A stretch of 64,000 bases of DNA. Source: Actinernus sp. WN-2022 (taxonomy: Eukaryota > Cnidaria > Anthozoa > Actiniaria > Actinernidae). Below are positions 11,575 to 22,108 of this stretch, piece by piece. Within the stretch, counting starts at the first letter, position 1, and every line of letters begins with the position of its first letter. Location of the stretch: NCBI GenBank assembly GCA_030867875.1, contig JAOWCC010000577.1, positions 72,597,012 to 72,661,011 on the forward strand, in the 5' to 3' direction. Position numbers and translations under genes: made by a program. Below the pieces are notes generated by a model. The model had not been told where the DNA came from. It saw nothing but the letters and a program-made list of their open reading frames with translations, and made no database searches.

Positions 11575-13318
11575 CATGAAGATGAACGTCTTACTGTTCG
11601 ATATCAAACAAAATAGGAAATAACCACCAAAAACTGTTCCCTTTTAATCACGGGACATAGCAATGAATGATGAGCGTGTTGCTATACTCGATATTAAGAG
11701 AAACAGAAAGTAACCACCAAAAACTGTTCCCTTTTAACCACGGGCCATAGCACTGTAATACCACAAGGCAATCTATGAATGATGATTGTGTTGCTATACT
11801 CGATATTAAGAGAAACAGAAAGTAACCACCAAAAACTGTTGTCTTTTAACCACGGGCCATAGATGAGCGTGTTACTATACTCGATATTAACAGAAACAGA
11901 AAGTAACCACCAAAAACTGTTCCCTTTTAACCACGGGCCATAGCACTGTAATACCACAAGGCAATCTATGAATGATGAGCGTGTTGCTATACTCGATATT
12001 AAGAGAAACAGAAAGTAACCACCAAAAACTGTTCCCTTTTAACCAGGGGCCATTAAGCACTGTAATACCACAAGGCAATCTATGAATGATGAGCGTGTTA
12101 CTATACTCGATATTAAGGAAAACAGAAAGTAACCACCAAAAACTGTTCCCTTTTAACCACGGGCCATAGCACTGTAATACCACAAGGCAATCTATGAATG
12201 ATGATTGTGTTGCTATACTCGATATTAAGAGAAACAGAAAGTAACCACCAAAAACTGTTGTCTTTTAACCACGGGCCATAGATGAGCGTGTTACTATACT
12301 CGATATTAACAGAAACAGAAAGTAACCACCAAAAACTGTTCCCTTTTAACCACGGGCCATAGCACTGTAATACCACAAGGCAATCTATGAATGATGAGCG
12401 TGTTGCTATACTCGATATTAAGAGAAACAGAAAGTAACCACCAAAAACTGTTCCCTTTTAACCAGGGGCCATTAAGCACTGTAATACCACAAGGCAATCT
12501 ATGAATGATGAGCGTGTTACTATACTCGATATTAAGGAAAACAGAAAGTAACCACCAAAAACTGTTCCCTTTTAACCACGGGTCATAGCACTGTAATACC
12601 ATGCACAAGGCAATCTATGAATGATGAGCGTGTTGCTATACTCGATATTAAGAGAAACGGAAAGTAACCACCAAAAACTGTTCCCTTTTAACCACGGGCC
12701 ATAGCACTGTAATACCACAAGGCAATCTATGAATGATGATTGTGTTGCTATACTCGATATTAAGAGAAACAGAAAGTAACCACCAAAAACTGTTGTCTTT
12801 TAACCACGGGTCATAGCACTGTAATACCACAAGGGAGCTATGAATGATGAGCGTGTTGTTATACTCGATATTAAGGAAAACAGAAAGTAACCACCAAAAA
12901 CTGTTCCCCTTTAACCACGGGACATAGCACTGTAATACCACAAGGCAATCTATGAATGATGAACGTGTTACTATATGCGATATTAAGGAAAACAGAAAGT
13001 AACCACCAAAAACTGTTCCCTTTTAACCACCGGTCAAAGCACTGTAATACCACAAGGCAATCTATGAATGATGAACGTGTTACTATACTCGATCTTAACG
13101 AAAACAGAAAGTAACCACCAAAAACTGTTCCCTTTTAACCACGGGTCAAAGCACTGTAATACCACAAGGCAATCTATGAATGATGAGCGTGTTGCTATAC
13201 TCTATATTAAGAGAAACAGAAAAACCACGGGCCATAGCACTGTAATACCACAAGGCAATCTATGAATGATGAGCGTGTTGCTATATTCGATATTAAGGAA
13301 AACAGAAAGTAACCACAA
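11575..13318 (-). repeat. 112-bp minisatellite, left arm
   Basis: About 16 tandem units of roughly 112 bp, recognisable by AACCACCAAAAACTGTTC, CACTGTAATACCACAAGG and ATACTCGATATTAAG. Some units are 81 bp, lacking about 31 bp, which gives 193-bp composite periods. The array is inverted relative to that at 16,517-17,789. Chained 60-100 codon frames reading MVLQCYGPWLKGN... on the minus strand arise from the unit and show no sign of being a gene. Confidence 0.9.
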
Positions 13319-14370
13319 AGAGTAAGAAGGCTTTCATTTGACATCATTTTCGATTCGATTGGCTAAACTCTAAATTTCAGAGTTTTTAACTTGATGACGT
13401 CACAAATAATGATGGGCGTGGTCGAGAGACACATTAGGCATATTTTTCAACTCGTCTCACTGAGATCTTTCATGAGACATTAAAGTCGTCCTTTTCTGAT
13501 GAACTTTTCTAAAAAGTGAATTTTGCATCAAAACAGGTAAAAGTGCTGTACTAACCATGCAATATATGGGACATGAAGCTGAGATTAAGGTTAGGGTTAA
13601 GAATTCACAAAAGTCATCACAGCTAGACAAAACAGGTATCAGAAGAATGTCCACGATGAGACGTGATCAAAAATGACCATGGTTGGTCAATTAACCACGC
13701 CCATCACGCGTTATGACGTCAACAATATCAAATAACCCCATTTTCAGATTCATCTGACAATGACAAGATTGGTGTCATATGAAAGCCCATTCATGCACCA
13801 ATCTAACGTCGTTTACTATTTTTCGATATCACCAAGATATTGGAAGATATGAGTCTTTGAATCAAACAAGTATGATTTTGACACCACTATGGAAACAATT
13901 CAAAATTGAAACCAAATATGTTAACTTGGAGGCATGTTCAATGTAACGTTGTACTCAAGAGTAAGAAGGCTTTCATTTGACATCATTTTCGATTCGATTG
14001 GCTAAACTCTAAATTTCAGAGTTTTTAACTTGATTACGTCACAAATAATGATGGGCGTGGTCGAGAGACACGTTAGACATATTTTTCAACTCGTCTCACT
14101 GAGATCTTTCATGAGACATTAAAGTCGTCCTTTTCTGATGAACTTTTCAAAAAAGTGACTTTTGCATCAAAACAGGTAAAAGTGCTGTTCTTTACTAACA
14201 ATGTAATATATGCAGGAATTGAAGCTCAGATTAGGGTTAGGGTTAAGAATTTACAAAAAGTCATCACAGCTAGACAAAACAGGTATCAGAAGAATGTCCA
14301 CGATGAGACGTGATCAAAAATGACCATGGTTGGTCAATTAACCACGTCCATCACGTGTTATGACGTCAAT
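13319..14370. repeat. Two direct copies of a 400-bp segment
   Basis: About 13,319-13,725 recurs at about 13,961-14,370 in the same orientation with few changes, separated by 235 bp. Each copy has CRE-like words at its ends (TGACGTCA near 13,394 and 13,714; variants near 14,036 and 14,360). The second copy ends 30 bp before the ATG of the central ORF, so the CRE-like sites may belong to its promoter; that is inference. Confidence 0.75.
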
Positions 14371-14396
14371 GTGACGTCCTGTATGATGCAAGCGCA

Positions 14397-15206
14397 ATGG
14401 AAGACAAGAAGGAAGCCTCCTATAAAGAGTTCAATTCTGGCATTGCTTACCTCAAGGGCAAAAACTTCCCTTACTTCCTGTATGGAACTGTGTCATGGGA
14501 GCGGGAGCGCAAGTGCCATCTGGGAGAGATCCTTTCAAGCTTTCTGAAAGAAAATCAAATCCACAGATGCCTAGACTGTATTTCAGGAGATCAACAAGAG
14601 TGTGGTCATGGTTGTTGCCAGGAAAAGGCACTTGAGTTTGCTCTAAGAAGTGGGCTGATAGTTGAAGATAGCACTAACGGTCTGCACCTCTCCCTTGAAC
14701 ATTCGTTGCCAACAAAAGCATCAGTAGCAAAGTGTGCTGCAATCAAACGTCAAGGTACAGGCCTTCATGTTCCTCCTTCTAGTCAAAGGACACCATCAAA
14801 GAGGAGACATACTGGAGACATACATGCCTTTAAGTTAAAAAGGTTGAAATCCACATCCACTGCGTTTGATTGCCCTCGCCCGTCAAGTTCTGGCTCAGAC
14901 AAATGCAATAACACTTCCGAATCCGTAACCAAATGTTCGCAGCTACCCCACTCGGACAAAGGCCGAAAACGACCACCACCTTCAATCTTAGATCCTTTAT
15001 CGCCTCCCCGCGCGCGGTCTGGGACATTTTCATCCATGGCAACAGCAGGTTCTTCAAAGAAACCTGGTAATTCCAGTAAAGCTCAAGATTTACCAATGTC
15101 AGAACTTAAGGAAAGGGTTCTAACTGAAATCGCAAGGTTGTCATCAGAAAATAACAAATTCACTAATCACCTTAAAAAGGTAGTTGATCAGCATAGTGGA
15201 AGGTGA
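14397..15206 (+). CDS. Hypothetical protein, centre of the giant element
   Basis: A 269-codon frame from an ATG in context GCGCAATGG. I do not recognise it. The N-terminal 100 residues look like a folded domain with clustered cysteines and histidine (RCLDCISGDQQECGHGCC, about residues 58-75), which could bind a metal. Residues 100-240 are basic and Ser/Pro-rich with runs like PSKRRHT and KLKRLK, probably disordered and possibly nuclear targeted. The last 30 residues (SELKERVLTEIARLSSENNK) could form a coiled coil. A further decayed ORF follows 140 bp downstream. It is the only long ORF in the palindrome spacer, so it is either captured cargo or the remains of the element's own protein. Confidence 0.5.
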   Translation: MEDKKEASYKEFNSGIAYLKGKNFPYFLYGTVSWERERKCHLGEILSSFLKENQIHRCLDCISGDQQECGHGCCQEKALEFALRSGLIVEDSTNGLHLSLEHSLPTKASVAKCAAIKRQGTGLHVPPSSQRTPSKRRHTGDIHAFKLKRLKSTSTAFDCPRPSSSGSDKCNNTSESVTKCSQLPHSDKGRKRPPPSILDPLSPPRARSGTFSSMATAGSSKKPGNSSKAQDLPMSELKERVLTEIARLSSENNKFTNHLKKVVDQHSGR

Positions 15207-15349
15207 CGACGAAAACGAACATTTAAAGAGCAATTTACTATACATCTTGAATGTAATTGGTAAACATTCAAGTAAATCAACTTTGTCTGAGGTACGAACG
15301 TGCTACGCACTAATATCCAAAGTTGGTTACGTTATGCAACGCCAAGGCT

Positions 15350-15846
15350 TTTCCTCACAGTTTATGATGGTCAGCCATTTTCTGCAGAAGAGCTCGACGA
15401 TGCTGCTGACAACCTATGGCTGAAATAACTGATAGAAGTCGTAGGCAATATTGCTTATCCACTAGAAGCTCTTGGTTCTTTGAATGGCGACTACAGTATA
15501 ATGGTGCTGGAACAGGTTGCACGCACAAAGGAATATTCTTTCAAGCGTGTTGATCATCATCTCATCCCACTCTTGAGGCCTGATATGGAAGATGCTGAAA
15601 CAATTCACTGTTATCATTATATTTGCGATGACCTCTTCAAGGGTACCTGCACACAAATCAAAGCGCCTTCTCATTAGGACTGAACAGTATCATTACGTTT
15701 CTCTTCTCTTTGTACAAAATGGGGCTGTACTATTTGACAGCAAAAACCAAAGTCCGCACTACCTTAACATCAATGATTGCATTGAACTCCTTTTGAGTTC
15801 TTCTATAAAAATAGCGGCGAGCAATCAATTTATTGCTAGACACTAA
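15350..15846 (+). pseudogene. Decayed ORF, weakly Josephin-like
   Basis: Coding-like segments lie in two frames. One frame (about 15,350-15,675) has one internal stop (15,424) and reads PFSAEELDDAADNLW and, further on, GSLNGDYSIMVLEQV. The second (about 15,660-15,846) reads HYVSLLFVQNGAVLFDSKN. The order of a PFSxEELD segment, a GDYSI segment and an H...D pair resembles Josephin-domain deubiquitinases by eye, where His and Asp/Asn complete a cysteine protease site. I cannot identify the catalytic cysteine. A frame change and at least one stop make this copy non-functional as read, unless introns are involved. It may once have been joined to the ORF at 14,397. Confidence 0.3.
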
Positions 15847-16139
15847 CAAATCACGATATTTTGCGATAACTGAGTCCAATAATTGTTTTATCATTCACAG
15901 CATAAGCTAAGCTATATTTTAATGTTTTATCTGTTCAATCAACTCACAATGTTAGGGATAATTTTCTACTGTTTTAATTATTACTCTTACACAGCATTTT
16001 TATAGCATTTCGCCTTGTTTTAGCTTTTTAGTACCCTAGTTCTTCTGTACAAATGACTCTCGCTCATAATGACTTACTATAAAATATATTATAAATAATG
16101 TATGTATATTAGAATTTTAACAATACAATAATTTAATAC

Positions 16140-16265
16140 CATAGTAGTTTTTTAACGTAGTTAGATAATTAGTTAGTTAGATAATTGAACATTTTACACA
16201 CGACCCCACAAGCGGCAATTAGGCTGAAATACTATCGTGTTTAAATAAAAATTATTGATTGATTG
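16140..16265 (+). mobile_element. 3' tail of a non-LTR retrotransposon
   Basis: The segment with ACACACGACCCCACAAGCGG, then AGGCTGAAATACTATCGTG and TTTAAATAAAAATTATTGATTGATTGATTGA has the shape of a LINE 3' end: AATAAA-like signal, then a short (TGAT)n tail. No reverse transcriptase is adjacent, so it is a severely 5'-truncated copy. Confidence 0.45.
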
Positions 16266-16516
16266 ATTGAGCATTCAGAGCAACTTTAGTCGCTTTTTCT
16301 GTGTTTTCGCTGTTTTTACTTTCTATCAAACATGCCAAGTCATATATAGAGGTACCTAATCGGCTAACTCTGTTTCCACCCAATTCAGATCATGTCAGTG
16401 ATGTAGACACACATTACTCTGGAGAATTGACTCTTTGAAAATTAATTTTATTCAGATAGGCATGACTGCATTATGATTAGAATGAAAAAGGAATAATTCC
16501 CCAGAGTAGCAGTAGA

Positions 16517-17789
16517 TTCCTTGTGGTATTACAGTGCTATGGCCCGTGGTTAAAAGGGAACAGTTTTTGGTGGTTACTTTCTGTTTCCTTAATATCGAGT
16601 ATAGTAACACGCTCATCATTCATAGATTGCCTTGTGCATGGTATTACAGTGCTATGGCTCGTGGTTAAAAGAGAACAGTTTTTGGTGATTACTTTCTGGT
16701 TCTCTTAATATCGAGTATAGTAACACGCTCATCATTCATAGATTGCCTTGTGGTATTACAGTGCTATGGCCCGTGGTTAAAAGAGAACAGTTTTTGGTGG
16801 TTACTTTCTGTTTCTCTTAATATCGAGAATAGCAACACGCTCATCATTCATAGATTGCCTTGTGGTATTACAGTGCTATGGCCCGTGGTTAAAAGGGAAC
16901 AGTTTTTGGTGGTTACTTTCTGTTTCTCTTAATATCGAGTATAGCAACACGCTCATCATTCATAGATTGCCTTGTGGTATTACAGTGCTATGGCCCGTGG
17001 TTAAAAGGGAACAGTTTTTGGTGGTTACTTTCTGTTTCTGTTAATATCGAGTATAGTAACACGCTCATCTATGGCCCGTGGTTAAAATACAACAGTTTTT
17101 GGTGGTTACTTTCTGTTTCTCTTAATATCGAGTATAGCAACACGGTCATCATTCATAGATTGCCTTGTGGTATTACAGTGCTATGGCCCGTGGTTAAAAG
17201 GGAACAGTTTTTGGTGGTTACTTTCTGTTTCTGTTAATATCGAGTATAGTAACACGCTCATCTATGGCCCGTGGTTAAAATACAACAGTTTTTGGTGGTT
17301 ACTTTCTGTTTCTGTTAATATCGAGTATAGCAACACGCTCATCATTCATAGATTGCCTTGTGGTATTACAGTGCTATGGCCCGTGGTTAAAAGGGAACAG
17401 TTTTTGGTGGTTACTTTCTGTTTCTCTTAATATCGAGTATAGCAACACGCTCATCATTCATAGATTGCCTTGTGGTATTACAGTGCTATGGCCCGTGGTT
17501 AAAAGGGAACAGTTTTTGGTGGTTACTTTCTGTTTCTGTTAATACCGAGTATAGTAACACGCTCATCTATAGCCCGTGGTTAAAATACAACAGTTTTTGG
17601 TGGTTACTTTCTGTTTCTCTTAATATCGAGTATAGCAACACGCTCATCATTCATAGATTGCCTTGTGGTGGTATTACAGTGCTATGGCTCGTGGTTAAAA
17701 GGGAACAGTTTTTGGTGGTTACTTTCTGTTTCTCTTAATATCGAGTATAGCAACACGCTCATCATTCATAGATTGCCTTGTGGTATTAA
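16517..17789 (+). repeat. 112-bp minisatellite, right arm
   Basis: About 12 units in the opposite orientation to 11,575-13,318. Unit starts marked by TTGTGGTATTACAGTGCTATGG fall 112 bp apart (16,750, 16,862, 16,974) with 193-bp steps where an 81-bp short unit intervenes (17,167, 17,360). The short unit lacks the segment around TATTACAGTG and TCATTCATAG. The array is shorter than the left-arm array, so the two have changed in copy number independently. Confidence 0.9.
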
Positions 17790-18617
17790 GCGCAGCTTTT
17801 CTCCCAAATGAAAGTCAGCAGGCCTTTATGAACCTTATGGGAATCGAACCCATATGTCAAACTTTGACATTCCAAACGATTCTTCAATGGCCGACACTTT
17901 GCATTTAAAATGAAAAAGGTGCATGTGGGCATGCCCGCTCCTAATTCCGGAAAAGGAAACACTGGTAGCCGGAAGTGACCAACAATATAAATAATACAAG
18001 TAAATGAGTCATATAATAAACCACTTATTGCTTGCTCGATCTGTACAGAGAAATATCAGACCTTGGTCTTTTCTGTAGAGACCTCCCCTAACGGCTTTGT
18101 CTGTACAGAAAATACCTCAGTCTGATATTTCTTCATACAGACCTTGCGCTCAGTTAATAAGCAGTTAATAATGATCTCTTTTCATAAATGATTAGGAAAC
18201 ATTGTTTGCTTACTTTATTGTTGCATTACATTACTGCTTATAATTCCCCCCCCCCCCCCCATTGTTTCAACCAACAAAGCTTATTAGGATTAAGGTAGGA
18301 CACAGGACTAGTAACCAATTGACTGAAGGATCAAGTTTGACACACATGCCATTTTTATATGTTCTAAATTACTTCTCCATATATATAGAGTAAGTAGAAC
18401 TAGGAGTAATACTAATAAGTAGTACTAGGAAAGTAAAAGGGGAATATGTTGTGAGATTCCCTCTGCCTTTGGAATTGGGCAGGAGTTAAGTGATATATTC
18501 CCCCGAAATGAACAAGGAAAACCGAGTGAACCTATTAAGTGTTCTTATATGGTATTTTATTTCAACTGGACCTAGTGAAGAAATGACAAACAAGTAAATT
18601 TCGAGTTCACAAGTTAC

Positions 18618-18892
18618 CGACCACTTACCGACACAGTTTTACCGACCACTTACCAACCACTTACCAACCACTTACCAACCACTTACCAACCACTTACCAA
18701 CCACTTACCAACCACTTACCAACCACTTACCAACCACTTACCAACCACTTACCAACCACTTACCAACCACTTACCAACCACTTACCAACCACTTACCAAC
18801 CACTTACCAACCACTTACCAACCACTTACCAACCACTTACCAACCACTTACCAACCACTTACCAACCACTTACCAACCACTTACCAACCACT
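18618..18892 (+). repeat. 11-bp tandem array (ACCAACCACTT)n
   Basis: Roughly 24 near-perfect copies of ACCAACCACTT, preceded by two diverged units with ACCGACCACTT. It lies in the right arm of the giant palindrome; the matching place in the left arm (about 10,150-10,180) has no array. It is therefore younger than the palindrome. Confidence 0.9.
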
Positions 18893-20508
18893 TTTTTTCG
18901 GTGCAGATTGTTCACTTTAGCCCAAATAATGTTTGACTGTTCGATTTAGAAAGAAGAACCTGCAGCAACATTTCCATTTTAATTATCTATACAGTCATTC
19001 AAATCGATGACTCCGTCATACACTGTAGCAGCACAATACATGACTTGCATAAATGAACCATGCAGAACATTTTCACCAGATTTATAAATTGGATATGTCA
19101 ATCACCTATCTTTTCCTTGGATATTTTTCACTTTGATGTCATATCAAAGTCATGATCATCCTGCATCAATGATGTCAATTTCCTGCAAATATGAAGTTAT
19201 CAATATTAGACTTTAACCCAGATTCTTATTTGAGGCAAATAAATTAAAAGGAGCTACAATAATTTATTAGTATAATAATGTAGTTACATTTACCAGTTGG
19301 TGTAACCAAGACCTCTTCACAGAGAAGGGCTTTCAGTCTTATGATCCTTTCACTGCCTTCAATGCTTTAATGAAATACTCTGATTTTTACTTACATGTAA
19401 TAATATAAGGAGGTGCTGATAAACTCTATAGTGCATTTAGTAAAAAGAAAGAAAAAATATTTCAGCTAAAAACAACCAATGTCTACCATACACTGTAAAT
19501 TTGTTTACTAAATACTCCACTGACAACACCCTGAAGGCAACATGCAGAAGGAAATAAACAAACAAACATACAAACCATAAAACAAGCAACAGCAACTTCC
19601 AACCATGGTTTTTCTTCCTCACTCTCTTCAACTTGATTCAGTACAGTACTTGGGTTTGTCCAACAGGCAGCAGACTGAGAAAAGAAGCTTTTAAAAGATG
19701 CCATATTTATTTACCCATGAGCATGCATGGGCAAGCATGCAGTTCTCAAAATGAGGCTGGATAGTGCCAGACTTCCTCGGAAAGAAAAAGCTGAGATGTA
19801 ACTTCAATATATTGAGAAATAATGTTTTTACTTGAAAATATTGGGCTGTTAAGAATCATTTCCACATAAGAAAAATGTTCTCCTTGTAGTACAATGTAGG
19901 ATAGTGGGAGAAATTTAATAAAAAAAAACATATCAATTGGCTTTTGCCATTTTTCAAAGGGCCATCTATTTTTTTAGTGCGGGAATTCTGCAATGATTTA
20001 CTCTGGCTGGAAAACTGTAATAAGGTATTTGTAGTTGTAATTTGCATCCCTGGGGATGCTCAATTAGAAATGTGAAAATAAATTACCTTTGACATTACAC
20101 TGGATTTTAAGATATCAGACTAGTGACAGGCTAGCAAAACATCTAACTGTTCTAAGTTCTATGACTATAATGCTGAATGACTCTTAAATATGTTAATTGT
20201 CTATGTCTAATGTCTATCAATTCCAAACCAGCCCATCTACATTGTAAGTGCACACCATATAACAGATAACAATTTATTTCTTATGACCATAAATCCCCCA
20301 AGTAGAATCTCAAGATTGCAGCAAAGCTCATATATGACTGGTTTTGCATACAATCTAACACAATCAGCCAATAGCCAAAGTATAATGCCTTGAAGTTGCT
20401 AGTATGATATTATCACAACTATTTTTTACTTGATTGTAGCAATATTTAGTCCAATGTACATCTTTGTACGAGGAGCTAATAAAAAGCTGTTGTTGTTGTT
20501 GTTTTCCT

Positions 20509-20633
20509 GGGCCTGGTTGTTCAAAGCAAGGTTAAACACGGGGTTAAATCGCTAACCTGGGGTTAAACTATACAGATTACAATAATATTACAGACCTAGG
20601 GTTAAAGTTAACCTTGCTTCGAACAACCCAGCC
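20509..20633. mobile_element. 125-bp MITE in the right arm
   Basis: The inverted ends GGTTGTTCAAAGCAAGGTTAA and TTAACCTTGCTTCGAACAACC enclose a core with repeated GGGTTAAA words. It is absent from the left arm at the corresponding position near 8,880, so it inserted after the palindrome formed. A (TTG)n run precedes it. Confidence 0.65.
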
Positions 20634-20668
20634 CTGGTGGTGGGGCAGTTTACAGCAAAAATAAAGTT

Positions 20669-20694
20669 GGGGGGGGGGGGGGGGGGGGGGGGGG
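20669..20694 (+). repeat. Poly-G tract
   Basis: A run of about 25 G, followed by more G-rich sequence and a second run at about 20,780-20,797. The mirrored place in the left arm has a shorter C-run (8,679-8,692). Such runs are prone to sequencing and assembly errors. Confidence 0.8.
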
Positions 20695-21635
20695 AGGGGT
20701 GGGGGATCGGGAATTGGTCATGAGTCAAAATAATTATTGCAAATTTTATAATAGATTTGCACTAGTTCCAATGTCCCATGGGGGGGGGGGGGGGGGTAGG
20801 GTTAGGGGGGGGAGGGGAACTTGCAATGCTCTGATTCAAAAATGTCAAATGCCCTACAAATATAAATGCAGGGGGGCAAGTTTGTTATTGATAGAGCACC
20901 TGGAGACAGGTTTGGAATTGATAGAGCCATTACTGCATACATGTACACATGCAATCAATTCGAGCAATAATGGAGATCATATGGGATTATGGATGTGCCC
21001 GAGGATGGGGCATTTTCTTTACTTCTTTGGCTCTAGTGTGGAGTGTGGGGCATTTGAACAACTTGCTTGTCCCCACCGTGGGGGATTTGAAGGATAAAAA
21101 TATTAATACCCAGGGATTGGCCCGGGGAGAGGATGGGAATTGCTGGAATTGACTATAAACCTCCAGCTTTATTATGAAGAAATATCTTACGTTTTCTGAT
21201 CTGCCGTCAGACTCAGAGGAATTCTGGTTTGGATAAGGAATCCTGGTTTGGATAATTTATCAATTTCATTTCATCCAGGCTGTTCCAAACCAGGATTCCT
21301 CTGAGTCTGACGCAGTGACGGCAGATCAGAAAACGTATCTAAACTTCGATAAATGTTCTAGTAAAAATACTAACAAATATTATTCAAAAAAAAACATAAA
21401 GTACATGTACAAGTAGTGGGAATATCAGTATACCTCCTAGCCTCCTTTGCAGCCGCTGGTAAGGGACCGACAGTCACACTAAGAGTAAGAGCGGCTGCAA
21501 AGAAGGCTCCATCTTGGGTACATGTAGGTATGTACTTCGTGCAGGCACGAATATAGGACGCTGCCATTCATATGAGCATGCGCAGTTGGTGGTTACTTTT
21601 CGTGGTTAGAAGCAGATTCTGTCGCACAGCATACC

Positions 21636-21678
21636 TCCTATAAAAGAGGTATTCTATCGCTGTTTCTTCGTCCGCCAT
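21636..21678 (-). pseudogene. First 14 codons of the split minus-strand DDE gene
   Basis: From the ATG at 21,678 the minus strand encodes MADEETAIEYLFYR, identical to the start of the plus-strand copy, then runs into the terminus of the 13.6-kb palindrome. The rest of this gene is at 7,002-7,992. The leader and GGCGGAAGT cluster upstream are intact, so any transcript from here would now read into the palindrome. Confidence 0.75.
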
Positions 21679-21734
21679 TTTACACGAAGAGACCGAGTCC
21701 CGCGCGCGTGTACCAGGCTCCCTCCAAGTAGTTT

Positions 21735-21805
21735 TACTTCCGCCGCGGAATGTTGTAACTTCCGCCGTGTATTTCCACTTCCGCCGTGTATTTCCACTTC
21801 CGCCG
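21735..21805 (-). promoter_or_regulatory. Mirrored ETS-like cluster
   Basis: ACTTCCGCC words repeat four times, the inverse of the GGCGGAAGT cluster at 4,605-4,734, at the same distance from the ATG (minus strand). Conserved spacing in both arms supports a shared promoter; function is inferred. Confidence 0.4.
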
Positions 21806-21840
21806 TAGCCTTTCTCGCGGTTTTGCCGTGACTTTGGTGA

Positions 21841-22090
21841 TTGTGCCGTCGGATTGGTGATTGTGCCGTGGCTTTGGTGATTGTGCCGTGGCTTTGGTGA
21901 TTGTGCCGTGGCTTTGGTGATTGTGCCGTGGCTTTGGTGATTGTGCCGTGGCTTTGGTGATTGTGCCGTGGCTTTGGTGATTGTGCCGTGGCTTTGGTGA
22001 TTGTGCCGTGGCTTTGGTGATTGTGCCGTGGCTTTGGTGATTGTGCCGTGGCTTTGGTGATTGTGCCGTGGCTTTGGTGATTGTGCCGTG
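21841..22090 (-). repeat. 20-bp subterminal minisatellite, right copy
   Basis: About twelve 20-bp units (TTGTGCCGTGGCTTTGGTGA), the inner one being the same CGTCGGATT variant that closes the left array. It has about three more units than the left copy. The outer end leads into GTGGGCCACCGT, the element terminus. Confidence 0.9.
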
Positions 22091-22108
22091 GCACTTGTGG
22101 GCCACCGT

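Larger units (their letters stand above)
7993..13318. repeat. Left arm of the giant palindrome
   Basis: Blocks and their inverted partners: 8,100 with 21,524; 8,340-8,640 with 20,960-21,290; 8,900-9,000 with 20,130-20,230; 9,320-9,560 with 19,850-20,110; 9,590-9,640 with 19,745-19,795; 9,720-10,170 with 18,910-19,350; 10,180-10,620 with 17,990-18,540; 11,430-11,560 with 17,790-17,910. Between blocks the arms differ by indels. A C-run at about 8,679-8,692 and a (TTG)n run at 9,292-9,310 are simple-sequence tracts. Confidence 0.75.
7993..21635. mobile_element. 13.6-kb giant palindromic TIR element
   Basis: It starts GGTATGCTGTGCGACAG at 7,993 and ends with the exact inverse at 21,635. Flanks CTCTATAA (7,985-7,992) and TCCTATAA (21,636-21,643) match an 8-bp target duplication with two changes, and the empty site can be read from the plus-strand DDE gene near 4,770-4,785. 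The left arm (to about 13,318) and right arm (from about 16,517) are inverted copies with indels: the 11-bp array and a MITE occur only at the right, and about 700 bp near 10,690-11,400 only at the left. The 3.2-kb centre holds an ORF of 269 codons. No transposase is recognised inside, so it is probably mobilised in trans or is an assembled giant MITE. Confidence 0.75.
4385..22108. mobile_element. Compound TIR element carrying inverted DDE genes
   Basis: Both ends share the inverted terminus ACGGTGGCCCACAAGTGCC, then a 20-bp minisatellite, a GGCGGAAGT-rich leader and the start of the same DDE/integrase-core gene. Flanks TAAATACT (left) and AAAATACT (right) look like an 8-bp target duplication with one change. 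Removing the 13.6-kb insertion and its target copy leaves about 4.07 kb: arms of roughly 1.2-1.5 kb around a 1.3-kb spacer (5,846-7,158). The gene thus lies inside the terminal repeats, once per arm. Alternatively, two adjacent copies in opposite orientation could mimic this. The superfamily is not assigned; an 8-bp duplication is seen in hAT and P, among others. Confidence 0.6.

Noticed and set aside
11694..13053. Chain of 60-100-codon minus-strand ORFs with repeated MVLQCYGPWLKGN-type peptide
   Set aside because: They are produced by the 112-bp minisatellite, restart in every unit, and the inverted array in the other arm gives the same peptides. No leader, domain or constraint is visible.
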